Assembly: GCA_900546315.1 (NCBI GenBank)
Contig: URCP01000026.1
Coordinates: 1 to 29,458 of the forward strand
Reading direction: 5' to 3'
Source: an uncultured Eubacteriales bacterium
Lineage (GTDB): Bacteria; Bacillota; Clostridia; Oscillospirales; CAG-272
Length of the DNA: 29,458 nucleotides
Shown piece by piece: positions 1-6,685 of the stretch (positions within the stretch are counted from its first letter, which is position 1; each line of letters begins with the position of its first letter). A program made the translations under genes and the position numbers. The notes under the pieces are model-generated. The model was not told the origin of the DNA. It saw only the letters and a list, made by a program, of their open reading frames with translations, and ran no database searches.

Positions 1-519
1 GGGGCTTGCCCGGTTAGCGCGGTTGACCCGAACGCTGAGCGGCGGGAGAAGGCTTTGAAGTTCGGCGCGGATTTTGCGCTTGACCCGTTCGCGCCGGATT
101 TCGCCGAGACCGTGAAGAAGTTGACGAACGGTGGTGCGCGGTGCGCGATTGAGGTCACGGGCAACGGCAAGGCGCTCGATGAGGTGCTTGACTGCATGGC
201 GAGGTTCGGGCGCGTGGCGCTGCTTGGTTGTACGCGTGAGTCGGATTTCACTATTGATTATTACCGTAAGGTGCATGGACCGGGCATCACTTTGATCGGC
301 GCGCATACGCTTGCCCGCCCGGCGCGGGATTCGTCTTCCGGCTGGTGGACGGAGTGGGACGACGAGGAGGCGGTGATCCGCTTGATGAGGAACGGTCGAA
401 TGAATCTCGCTGACATGGTCGAGAAAACCGAGAAGGTTGACGACGCGCCGGAGGTTTACGCAAGGCTCGCGAACGAGAAGTCGTTCCCGATAACGCAATT
501 TAATTGGGAGAAAGAATAA
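1..519 (+). CDS. Zinc-type alcohol dehydrogenase family protein, C-terminal part (5' end outside the window)
   Basis: The reading frame is open from base 1, so this is the last 172 residues of a longer medium-chain dehydrogenase. What is visible is the second half of the Rossmann nucleotide-binding domain and the C-terminal return to the catalytic domain. The first residues read VSAVDPNAERR; an acidic residue after beta-2 of this fold normally indicates NAD(H) rather than NADP(H). The later IEVTGNGKALDEVLDCM and GRVALLGCTR stretches are typical of threonine/sorbitol dehydrogenase-like members. The zinc ligands would lie in the missing N-terminal part. The stop codon overlaps the start of the next gene by one base (TAATG), so the two are very likely co-transcribed and translationally coupled, which suggests a polyol or sugar oxidation pathway. 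The substrate cannot be told from this fragment. Confidence 0.85.
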   Translation, partial: GACPVSAVDPNAERREKALKFGADFALDPFAPDFAETVKKLTNGGARCAIEVTGNGKALDEVLDCMARFGRVALLGCTRESDFTIDYYRKVHGPGITLIGAHTLARPARDSSSGWWTEWDDEEAVIRLMRNGRMNLADMVEKTEKVDDAPEVYARLANEKSFPITQFNWEKE

Positions 520-1535
520 TGAAACCGATAAGAATAGCCCAGATAGGCACAGGACATGACCACGCCCCCGCCGCGTGGGCGAGCATCAATAAGAATAAGG
601 ATTATTTTGAGGTGGTCGGCATAGCGGAGCCGGTCGACGAGTACAAGGAACGCTTCAAGACCGACGGCGCGTATAAGAACGGAAAGGTTTTCACGCTCGA
701 GGAGCTTCTGAATATGGACGACCTCGACGCGGTCGTGATCGAGGCGGGCAAGGAGTACGAGATAGAGTACGCGAAGCTGTTCGCCGAAAAGGGCATCCCG
801 GTTCAGCTCGACAAGCCCGGAAGCCACGACGCGAGGGCGTTTGAGGAGTTCATGAACACGATGAAGTCGAAGAATCTCCAGGTCGGTCTCGGCTATATGT
901 ACCGCTTCAACCCTCTCGTGAAGCAGGCGTATGATTTAATGAAGGAAGGAAAGCTCGGCGACGTCTTCTCGGTCGAGGCGCAGATGAGCGTGAGACACGA
1001 CACGAATAAGCGTCGTTGGCTCGGACGCTATAAAGGCGGGATGATGTATTATCTCGGCTGTCATCTGGTTGATATGGTGTGTATGTTCAAGGGCATTCCG
1101 GACGAGATAATACCATATAACGGCTGTACGGGCAACGAGGGGCTGACGAGCGAGGATTACGGCTTCGCGGTGATGATGTATAACGGAATCCCGTCGTTCG
1201 TGAAGACCTGCGCGAGCGAGGTGAACGGCTTCGACCGCCGCCAGCTGGTGATTTCGGGCACGCGCGGAACCTACGAGATACGCCCGTGGGAGGTGCACGC
1301 GCCCGGCGGACAGTACACCGAGGCGAAGGTGACTCTGCTCGACAACAATCCTCCGCAGTGGTCGAACGGCGCGGAGAACGTAAAGAGCGATATTTACGAC
1401 CGCTACGACGAGATGATGATCCACTTCGCGAAGATGGTCCGCGGCGAGGACGAGATGATGTTCGATTACCGGCACGAGATCGACGTGATGAAGTCTGTCA
1501 TCCGCGCATGCAGTGCTGAGAACAGCGTGAAATAA
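519..1535 (+). CDS. Gfo/Idh/MocA family NAD(P)-dependent oxidoreductase
   Basis: A 338-residue protein of normal length for sugar or inositol dehydrogenases of this family. The N-terminal Rossmann fold begins IAQIGTGHDH, giving a glycine-rich loop at residues 10-12. The conserved lysine-proline motif appears as D98-K99-P100 in place of the usual EKP, followed by GYMYRFNP. The segment GGMMYYLGCHLVD supplies H182 and D185 in the place of the catalytic/binding histidine and aspartate. I chose the ATG at 519 because it overlaps the upstream TAA and has GGGAG at 506-510 in front; the in-frame TTG at 504 overlaps that ribosome site. It is probably cytoplasmic. With the dehydrogenase upstream it likely forms a two-step carbohydrate or polyol oxidation unit. 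Family assignment is firm; substrate is unknown. Confidence 0.9.
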   Translation: MKPIRIAQIGTGHDHAPAAWASINKNKDYFEVVGIAEPVDEYKERFKTDGAYKNGKVFTLEELLNMDDLDAVVIEAGKEYEIEYAKLFAEKGIPVQLDKPGSHDARAFEEFMNTMKSKNLQVGLGYMYRFNPLVKQAYDLMKEGKLGDVFSVEAQMSVRHDTNKRRWLGRYKGGMMYYLGCHLVDMVCMFKGIPDEIIPYNGCTGNEGLTSEDYGFAVMMYNGIPSFVKTCASEVNGFDRRQLVISGTRGTYEIRPWEVHAPGGQYTEAKVTLLDNNPPQWSNGAENVKSDIYDRYDEMMIHFAKMVRGEDEMMFDYRHEIDVMKSVIRACSAENSVK

Positions 1536-1544
1536 AAAAAGAGA

Positions 1545-1589
1545 CTGCCGCGGGTCAGGGGAGATATTTCCCGACCCGCGGCAGTTTTT
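1545..1589. terminator. Probable bidirectional intrinsic terminator
   Basis: A perfect 12-bp stem (CTGCCGCGGGTC at 1545-1556, complement at 1573-1584) is followed by TTTTT. It is preceded by an A-run at 1534-1540, which becomes a T-run on the other strand. It sits between the end of the oxidoreductase gene and the end of the convergent hicB gene, so it can stop both transcripts. Confidence 0.9.
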
Positions 1590-1594
1590 CGTAT

Positions 1595-1975
1595 TCAGTC
1601 TGACATATTGAGCCGCTTTATCAGAGCGTCCTGCAAAACCTGCGAGAAATTGATATGCTGCTTTTCAGCGGCGGTGTTGAGCCATGATGGGATGGTCAGT
1701 GTTTTTTTGATCGAGCGCTGTTTCAGGCTCGGCACTTCGATGATTGCCAGAATATCGTCAGAGTTTTCTCGTTCGACCAAGGAGATGTCAGACGGCATCG
1801 GCAAAATTTTGCCTTCATCCGTAAGCGCGGAGCAATACGCAGAGAGAGCTTCCTTTGCTTCATCAAAAATGTCCTCAAGGGTATCGGCAAAGGTGTGACA
1901 ACCTTCAAGGTCAGGAAATTCGATCCAGTATGAATCATCTTCATGATGGATGATTGCGGGATATGAAAGATTCAT
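1595..1975 (-). CDS. hicB: HicB-family antitoxin
   Basis: A 126-residue antitoxin with the usual two-part layout. Residues 1-60 (YPAIIHHEDDSYWIEFPDLEGC) match the partly degraded RNase H-like domain that covers HicA. The C-terminal part (KKTLTIPSWLNTAAEKQHINFSQVLQDALIKRL) looks like a ribbon-helix-helix DNA-binding domain. Two starts are possible. The ATG at 1975 has AAAGGAG about 11 bases upstream and gives the usual N-terminus. The ATG at 1996 overlaps the hicA stop as ATGA and would add seven residues, but its first codons are the Shine-Dalgarno sequence itself. I prefer 1975. The gene follows hicA in one operon. By family knowledge the protein neutralises HicA and represses the operon through the upstream palindrome. 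Confidence 0.92.
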   Translation of the reverse strand: MNLSYPAIIHHEDDSYWIEFPDLEGCHTFADTLEDIFDEAKEALSAYCSALTDEGKILPMPSDISLVERENSDDILAIIEVPSLKQRSIKKTLTIPSWLNTAAEKQHINFSQVLQDALIKRLNMSD

Positions 1976-1992
1976 TATTATCTTGTCTCCTT

Positions 1993-2175
1993 TCATTTCA
2001 AATCGGCGTGTTTCAGAATTTTGTTAAGCAGTCCGTTCGGAACATCCTTTCCGTGAACTGGTACGACCTCTATCATGTCGTCCTTCTGAAGAACATGGTG
2101 ACTTCCGCGTACTCGTATCTCGCGCCAGCCGTTTTTCTTAAGAAGTTCGAGGAGGTCCCTGTCTTTCATTGTCAT
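1993..2175 (-). CDS. hicA: HicA-family mRNA interferase toxin
   Basis: A 60-residue protein of standard HicA size. It has the small double-stranded-RNA-binding-like fold signature: NGWREIRVRGSHHVL, with the conserved catalytic histidine in GSHH (H26 counted from the ATG at 2175), then VVPVHGKDVPNGLLNKILKHADL. HicA toxins cleave mRNA and are inactivated by HicB. The frame is open further upstream to a GTG at 2190, but that codon lies within a G-rich stretch that serves as the ribosome site for the ATG at 2175; a third ATG at 2169 would give MKDRDLLELL, also a common HicA start. The order toxin then antitoxin is usual. A consensus promoter lies about 20 bases upstream. It ends in an ATGA overlap with an alternative hicB start. 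Confidence 0.92.
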   Translation of the reverse strand: MTMKDRDLLELLKKNGWREIRVRGSHHVLQKDDMIEVVPVHGKDVPNGLLNKILKHADLK

Positions 2176-2196
2176 TGTATCGCCCCCCACACTTAT

Positions 2197-2225
2197 ATTA
2201 TAACACGTATATACGTATTTGTCAA
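2197..2225 (-). promoter_or_regulatory. hicAB promoter with internal palindromic operator
   Basis: On the minus strand a perfect TTGACA (2220-2225) and TATAAT (2197-2202) are separated by 17 bp. The spacer contains the 12-bp perfect palindrome ACGTATATACGT (2205-2216). Its position makes it the natural candidate for autorepression by HicB or the HicAB complex; that role is inference. Confidence 0.88.
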
Positions 2226-2241
2226 TACTGTTTTTGAAAAT

Positions 2242-4881
2242 TCAGAACTTCAGCATCCCCCGGATAATCTTCTCCGCCTCGCAGACTTCCGCGTGAAACG
2301 CCGCGGCGGGAACTCTGATTGCTCCGCTTCCTAAAATTATCATCTGTTCCGCCCCGTCGCTCGTGGCGACTCTGACCCGATGTGTCTTCGAGAGGTCGTG
2401 CGCGGTCTTTTCGATATACGCGTCGGCGGTCTGGGCTTCTTTTGTGTAGACGATGCCGAGGTTTCCTTCTTTTTCGAATTTTCCGGGGTTCTCCTTTACT
2501 TTGTACGCGTCGAAAACGACTATCGCCTCACAGCCGCGGAAGCCCTGATAGTTCGCTACGCGGTCGATGAGACGGCGTCTCGCGAGGTCGAGGCTCTTCT
2601 TCGCGGTTTCTCTCAGCTCGTCCCAAGCGAAGATTATGTTGTACCCGTCGACGAGAAGATATTCTTTCCCGGAATAGTTGTACTGCGGTCGTTTCGCGGC
2701 GGGCGTCTTCGAGGGATCGGCGCGCTTGACGCGTTTTTCGGCGGCTCTCTTTCTGGGGTCGTGGCTCGTGACGACAAAGCTGCCCTCGCCGTAGGTGCGC
2801 TCGAAGATCGCGGCGAGCTCCTTGTCGCTCGCGGCGGCGCGGATGAAGCGTTCGGCGCGGTCCTCAAGCTCTTCCTCGGGTTCGTCGTCAATCCCGAGTT
2901 CGAGATCGACGTGCTTGTGCGCCGGAACCTCGTCCCACCTGACGACAAAACCCGCCCCGTGCGCGCAGAATATCGAGTCCGCGGTGTTCGCGATGTCGCG
3001 GTCGGGGTCGTAGCCGAACGAGGCGATGACTTCCTCGTCATGACATTCTTCATACCCGTCCGCCTCGACGGTGAGCCGTCCCCTGCCCTTTGTGTAGGCG
3101 GCGACCTCTTTGTGATAGCCTTGCAGCTTCGCGACCGGGACTCTTCCGGTGATACGCGCCGTCGTCCCGTCGTTTTCCGGCGACCCGAATTTGCCGCCGA
3201 ATCTCGTGATGTCGCTCATTGCGTGCCCGAGACATTCTCCGGGAACCTCGAGCGTAAAGGCGTACCAAGGCTCGAGAAGAATACATCCCGCTGTCCGCAG
3301 TCCCTGCCTTACGGCTCTCCACGCGGCTTCGCGGAAATCTCCGCCTTCGGTGTGTTCCTTGTGCGCGCGCCCGGCGACGAGGGTGATTTTCACGTCGGTG
3401 AGCGGCGAGCCGGTGAGGGTTCCGACATGCTCCTTCGCGCCGAGACAGGATATGACGAGCCGCTGGAAGTTCGGGTCGAGCTTTTCGGGGTCGCAGTCGC
3501 GCGCGTATACGACGCCGCTCCCGCGCTCTCCAGGTTCGATCATGAGCTGGACTTCGGCGTAGTGCCGGAGCGGTTCGTAGTGCCCGATGCCTAGCACGGG
3601 CGCGGCGACAGTCTCGCGGTAGGCGATTCCTCCGTCCCCGAATTCCACATCCATTCCGAACCGGTCGTGTATCACGCGTTTCAGTATCTCGAGCTGAACT
3701 TCGCCCATGACGCCGAAGCGGATGTTCCCTTCCCGCTCGTCGTAGGTGACGTTGAGGGCGGGTTCTTCTTCTTCGAGCTTCCGGAATTTGTCGAGCGCGG
3801 TGTGAATATCGGTTCCTTCTGGGAGGATGACCGAGCAGGACATGACCGGTTCGAGCTTCGCTTCGCCGGAGTCCTGTTCCGCGCCGAGACCCTGACCGGC
3901 GAAGGTTTTCGTGAGACCGGAGACGGCGGCGACCATGCCGGGCTTCATTTCGTTTATGTTCTGCGATTTCGAGCCGTTTATCAGGCGGATGCGGCTGACT
4001 TTTTCGGTGATTTCCCTGCCGTCCCCGCGCGCGGTGACGACGCTGTCGCGGACTTTCAGAACTCCGCCGGTGAGTTTTATATGTGTGAGCCGGTCGCTGC
4101 CGTCTTCGGTTATGCGGATGACTTTGGCTCCGAAGGGCTTGTCCGTGTAGTCGGGGATTGGAGTGAGCGCGGCGAGGAGGTCGAGGAATTGTTCGACGCC
4201 GCTTCCCTTGAGAGCGGAGCCGGAGAGGATGGGAAAGAGCTTTCTTTCAGCGACGGCGGCGCGGATGTCGGCGACTCTGAACGGTTTTCCGGCGTCGAAG
4301 GCTTCCATGAGCGGTTCCGCGGCGAGGGCGATTTCTTCGGCGAGCGCGTGGTTTTTCGGCGAGAGGAGTTCGGCGGGCGATACGTCGGACAAGGGCGCGC
4401 GGAGAGCTTCACCGGTGAAGTCGGCGAAGCCTGAGCCGAAGGTGTCGGAGAGTTCGCGGATGAGGTCTTCGCGGCTTCTCGCGGCGATGTCGAGTTTGTT
4501 TATGAAGATTATTGTTGGAATTTCGTAGTGGGCGAGGAGGCGCCAGAGGGTGATGGTGTGGCTTTGAACGCCGTCGACGCCGGAGATTACGAGGACGGCG
4601 GCGTCGAGGACGCGGAGGGCGCGTTCGGTTTCGGGCGAGAAGTCGACGTGACCCGGGGTGTCGAGGAGGGTGAAGGAGACTCCGGAGCGTTCGAAGGCGG
4701 CGGAGCCCATGAAGATGGTGATGCCGCGTTCTTTTTCGACCTGATCGGTGTCGAGGAAGGAGTTGCCGTGGTCGACGCGACCGGCGGCGCGGATGACGCC
4801 GGAGGCTTTGAGGATGGCTTCGGAGAGGGTGGTCTTGCCGGAGTCGACGTGAGCGACGATGCCGATGACAGCGCGTTTCAT
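2242..4881 (-). CDS. TetM/EF-G-like translation GTPase fused to a Rae1/YacP-like NYN ribonuclease domain
   Basis: An 879-residue fusion, against about 640 for TetM-type proteins. Residues 1-240 are a translational GTPase: P-loop AHVDSGKT (10-17), RGIT (52-55), DTPGH (74-78), NKLD (128-131), SGSA (220-223). EF-G-like domains II-V follow to about residue 655, with LLEPWYAF near 536. A charged helical stretch and a basic, proline-containing linker (about 655-740) lead to a NYN domain at 742-879. That domain reads LLVDGYN, VVFDA, TKEAQTADAYIEK and VATSDGAEQ, close to B. subtilis Rae1; D745, D791, D820 and D842 are the candidate metal-binding acids. Rae1 is known to cut mRNA in the ribosomal A site, so a ribosome-targeted nuclease is a reasonable inference. 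The domain IV loop where TetM has YSPVS reads RAHKEHTEGGDF, so tetracycline protection is doubtful. The ATG at 4881 is chosen because the predicted transcript starts near 4912, after the longer frame begins. Confidence 0.88.
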   Translation of the reverse strand: MKRAVIGIVAHVDSGKTTLSEAILKASGVIRAAGRVDHGNSFLDTDQVEKERGITIFMGSAAFERSGVSFTLLDTPGHVDFSPETERALRVLDAAVLVISGVDGVQSHTITLWRLLAHYEIPTIIFINKLDIAARSREDLIRELSDTFGSGFADFTGEALRAPLSDVSPAELLSPKNHALAEEIALAAEPLMEAFDAGKPFRVADIRAAVAERKLFPILSGSALKGSGVEQFLDLLAALTPIPDYTDKPFGAKVIRITEDGSDRLTHIKLTGGVLKVRDSVVTARGDGREITEKVSRIRLINGSKSQNINEMKPGMVAAVSGLTKTFAGQGLGAEQDSGEAKLEPVMSCSVILPEGTDIHTALDKFRKLEEEEPALNVTYDEREGNIRFGVMGEVQLEILKRVIHDRFGMDVEFGDGGIAYRETVAAPVLGIGHYEPLRHYAEVQLMIEPGERGSGVVYARDCDPEKLDPNFQRLVISCLGAKEHVGTLTGSPLTDVKITLVAGRAHKEHTEGGDFREAAWRAVRQGLRTAGCILLEPWYAFTLEVPGECLGHAMSDITRFGGKFGSPENDGTTARITGRVPVAKLQGYHKEVAAYTKGRGRLTVEADGYEECHDEEVIASFGYDPDRDIANTADSIFCAHGAGFVVRWDEVPAHKHVDLELGIDDEPEEELEDRAERFIRAAASDKELAAIFERTYGEGSFVVTSHDPRKRAAEKRVKRADPSKTPAAKRPQYNYSGKEYLLVDGYNIIFAWDELRETAKKSLDLARRRLIDRVANYQGFRGCEAIVVFDAYKVKENPGKFEKEGNLGIVYTKEAQTADAYIEKTAHDLSKTHRVRVATSDGAEQMIILGSGAIRVPAAAFHAEVCEAEKIIRGMLKF

Positions 4882-4918
4882 TGGAATTTCGGACCTTTCG
4901 GAAAATGATATTAAGAAT

Positions 4919-4947
4919 ATTATACTTCTCTTCCGCGCGTTTTTCAA
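4919..4947 (-). promoter_or_regulatory. Promoter of the GTPase-NYN gene
   Basis: TTGAAA (4942-4947) and TATAAT (4919-4924) on the minus strand with a 17-bp spacer, 38 bp before the chosen ATG. It excludes translation from the upstream end of the open frame at 4947. Confidence 0.8.
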
Positions 4948-4977
4948 TAGATAAACGGTTAATTTTGAAAAAAGTAC

Positions 4978-5006
4978 TTGACAAATCTCTCCGGAGGTGG
5001 TATAAT
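4978..5006 (+). promoter_or_regulatory. tRNA-Arg transcription promoter
   Basis: A perfect TTGACA (4978-4983), 17-bp spacer and TATAAT (5001-5006), with TGG just before the -10 (extended -10). Transcription should start near 5013, about 103 bases before the tRNA. Confidence 0.9.
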
Positions 5007-5012
5007 AAATAG

Positions 5013-5115
5013 GTCGAGGGACATTTGGTTACTTTTTCGACGCAGGATGTTTGATGAGGCAGAGCCTTCATCCGACTGTAGCCGAAACATTGACTATGCG
5101 CCCCGAGGCACTCGG
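5013..5115 (+). ncRNA. Structured leader of the tRNA-Arg transcript (possible small RNA)
   Basis: This stretch between the promoter and the tRNA has no credible gene but several complementary segments. GTCGA (5013-5017) can pair with TCGAC (5037-5041). ATGTTT (5047-5052) can pair with AAACAT (5085-5090), enclosing the hairpin GATGAGGC/GCCTTCATC (5053-5072). GGATG (5045-5049) could instead pair with CATCC (5069-5073), which would exclude that hairpin. CCCGAG-GCA-CTCGGG (5102-5116) sits directly against the tRNA and uses its first base. The RNA would be released by RNase P cutting at the tRNA 5' end. I do not recognise it as a known family; it may be only a tRNA leader. Confidence 0.4.
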
Positions 5116-5192
5116 GTTTCCGTAGCTCAGCAGGATAGAGCAACCGCCTCCTAAGCGGTAGGTCGGCCGTTCGAATCGGCTCGGGAACGCCA
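5116..5192 (+). tRNA. tRNA-Arg (anticodon CCT)
   Basis: A complete 77-nt cloverleaf. The acceptor stem is GTTTCCG with CGGGAAC (one G-T pair), the D stem GCTC/GAGC, and the anticodon stem ACCGC/GCGGT around the loop CTCCTAA, giving anticodon CCT at 5150-5152, which reads AGG. The T arm is GGCCG-TTCGAAT-CGGCT. The discriminator is G and CCA is encoded. Confidence 0.97.
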
Positions 5193-5197
5193 GAAAA

Positions 5198-5223
5198 CCG
5201 CAGGTTTACGCTTGCGGCTTTTT
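5198..5223 (+). terminator. Intrinsic terminator after tRNA-Arg
   Basis: A 7-bp stem CCGCAGG/CTTGCGG (5198-5204, 5211-5217) with a 6-nt loop is followed by CTTTTT and a second T-run at 5227-5232. It lies five bases after the tRNA CCA end. Confidence 0.88.
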
Positions 5224-5283
5224 GTATTTTTTGGGCTGTGCCATCAATCAGTGCCGCCTTCGCGGCTTTCCGGAGGTTATTTG

Positions 5284-6141
5284 ATGAACATAATTGATAC
5301 GTCGCCCGGAATCTGTTCGTTGTACGACAATGGGCGTTTTGATCTTGACAGATGGAAAATTTATATGGAGAAATATATCCCGGGAGCTGCGGAGCTGTGT
5401 CTTTCAGACATGGAGGAGTGCCTTGGCGCGGGGTATTCGTGGGAGGAGAGTTTTCTCCCGGTGCTTGAGTCGGTGATGACTGAGCCTTTTAAGCGTGAGA
5501 TGGCTGTACGCTCGTTCCGGGTTGTGACCGGACGCCTTGACGAGAGGATCGCTGAGGTTTTCGGGAGGACTGTCGACGCGGATGTGGTTCTTTATGTCGG
5601 GCTCTGCGGCGGCGCGGGCTGGGTCGCTCGGATCGGCGGCAGAACGACTGTGCTTCTCGGGATTGAGAAGATAATCGAGCTTGACTGGTGCGGAGTCGAC
5701 GACATGACCGGACTTATAATTCATGAGCTTGGTCATGTCTGGCATTCGCGGTACGGTCTCTCAGCCCCCGCCGCGGATCGCGCGCCGGATGAGTTCCTCC
5801 GCCAGCTGTTTTCCGAGGGCGTCGCGATGGTCTTCGAGCAGGAAGTCGTCGGGAGCGCCGATTACTTTCATCAGGATAAAAACGGCTGGAAGCGGTGGTG
5901 CGACGAACACGCGGAGTTTATTCTGCGCTCGTTTGCCCGCGACCTTCCGGAGATGACGCGGGAGAATCAGCGATACTTCGGCGATTGGGTGAGCCTTGAG
6001 GGCCGCCCGGACACCGGCTATTATCTCGGCGCGCGGTTCGTGAGATATCTGCTCGGGACCGACAGCTTCGATAATATTATAAAATACGACATGAATCGTA
6101 TCAGAGACGGCTTTGACAGCTTCCTGTCGCGAAACCGCTGA
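5284..6141 (+). CDS. Putative gluzincin-type zinc metallopeptidase (DUF2268-like)
   Basis: A 285-residue protein with no signal peptide. The segment GLIIHELGHVWHSRYG contains an HExxH zinc motif (H147, E148, H151), and the helix FLRQLFSEGVAMVFE 27 residues later supplies E178 as the likely third ligand, the arrangement of gluzincins. GYYLGARFVRYLL near 245-257 resembles the C-terminal helix of DUF2268/YjaZ-like predicted proteases. The ATG at 5284 has GGAGG at 5272-5276 with a 7-base spacer; the frame is open upstream through the tRNA terminator, which is not plausible coding. The gene lies alone between two terminators, and no separate promoter was found between 5224 and 5271, so it may depend on read-through from the tRNA promoter. 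Substrate is unknown. Confidence 0.72.
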   Translation: MNIIDTSPGICSLYDNGRFDLDRWKIYMEKYIPGAAELCLSDMEECLGAGYSWEESFLPVLESVMTEPFKREMAVRSFRVVTGRLDERIAEVFGRTVDADVVLYVGLCGGAGWVARIGGRTTVLLGIEKIIELDWCGVDDMTGLIIHELGHVWHSRYGLSAPAADRAPDEFLRQLFSEGVAMVFEQEVVGSADYFHQDKNGWKRWCDEHAEFILRSFARDLPEMTRENQRYFGDWVSLEGRPDTGYYLGARFVRYLLGTDSFDNIIKYDMNRIRDGFDSFLSRNR

Positions 6142-6183
6142 AAGAATCGGGTTTTCACGAAAAAAGTCTGAATCAATACGACA

Positions 6184-6222
6184 GCGGGCGGACACCGAGA
6201 TATGGAGTCCGTCCGCTTTTTT
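6184..6222 (+). terminator. Intrinsic terminator after the putative peptidase
   Basis: A 10-bp stem GCGGGCGGAC/GTCCGTCCGC (6184-6193, 6207-6216; one G-T pair), extended inward by CC/GG, is followed by six T residues. Confidence 0.93.
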
Positions 6223-6248
6223 CCGGCGTTTTCCGCCCGTATATTTGG

Positions 6249-6527
6249 TTATCTTATCGTCAGGCTGTCGACTTCCCAGTTGCCGCGTCTTTCGATCAGC
6301 TCGCCCTTCCTGACATCTCCCGCAGAGACGCCGTTTATCGACAGGGAGTCGACGCGGCTTCCGATCATGATCTGATCCGGTCTCGCGGCTGTGCCTTTAA
6401 GGATGACGTTGTCGATGACGATTCTGCCGATGTGGGTGACGTCGCTCATGGACGCCGCCTCGAACCCTTCTTTCGCGAAAAGTCCGAGCGCCGTCTCCAT
6501 GATCCTGTCCTTCGTGTTCTCAGCCAT
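6249..6527 (-). pseudogene. Broken TetR-type regulator joined to a beta-helix protein fragment
   Basis: The 92-residue frame starts like a TetR regulator: residues 1-30 (TKDRIMETALGLFAKEGFEAASMSDV) match helix 1 and the start of helix 2 of the DNA-binding domain. The recognition helix (the usual GxxxGxxYxHF region) is missing. From about residue 31 the sequence changes to short hydrophobic-alternating strands (GRIVIDNVILKG, VDSLSINGV, WEVDSLTI) that look like the C-terminal end of a right-handed beta-helix protein, such as a GH28-type carbohydrate-active protein. The second ATG (6527) is the best start, six bases after GGAGG. The promoter and operator upstream are intact. I infer a deletion that fused two genes near 6426-6440. 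A real short fusion protein is possible, but it could not bind DNA as TetR does. Confidence 0.6.
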
Positions 6528-6552
6528 CATTTTCCTCCATTTCATAAAAGTG

Positions 6553-6601
6553 ACCGAACGGTAACTACTTATATTGTAGTTACCGTTCGGTTACTTGTCA
6601 A
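6553..6601 (-). promoter_or_regulatory. Promoter and large palindromic TetR-type operator
   Basis: On the minus strand TTGACA (6596-6601) and TACAAT (6573-6578) are spaced by 17 bp. Overlapping them is a perfect inverted repeat with 16-bp arms (ACCGAACGGTAACTAC at 6553-6568, complement at 6576-6591) around a 7-bp centre. Each arm itself contains the near-palindrome ACCGAACGGT, so two dimers could bind. This is the layout of an autoregulated TetR promoter. Confidence 0.9.
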
Positions 6602-6685
6602 GTGGGATGGGAAATGTTTACGATTTATTAACAAACGATCTGCCGGATATCTTTCATAAATCTCCGATAATTCAATATTTGTGTC

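Noticed and set aside
2380..3594. Long rightward open frame of 404 codons opposite the GTPase-NYN gene
   Set aside because: It is antisense to a gene with clear GTPase and NYN motifs and has no recognisable domain, ribosome site or promoter. Such frames arise from GC-biased codon use.
2242..4881. Tetracycline resistance protein
   Set aside because: Overall similarity is to TetM-type GTPases, but the drug-displacing YSPVS loop is absent and a nuclease domain is added.
5047..5154. Small protein reading through tRNA-Arg with the segment VAQQDRATAS
   Set aside because: That segment is a translated tRNA sequence, a well-known source of spurious proteins; there is no properly spaced ribosome site.
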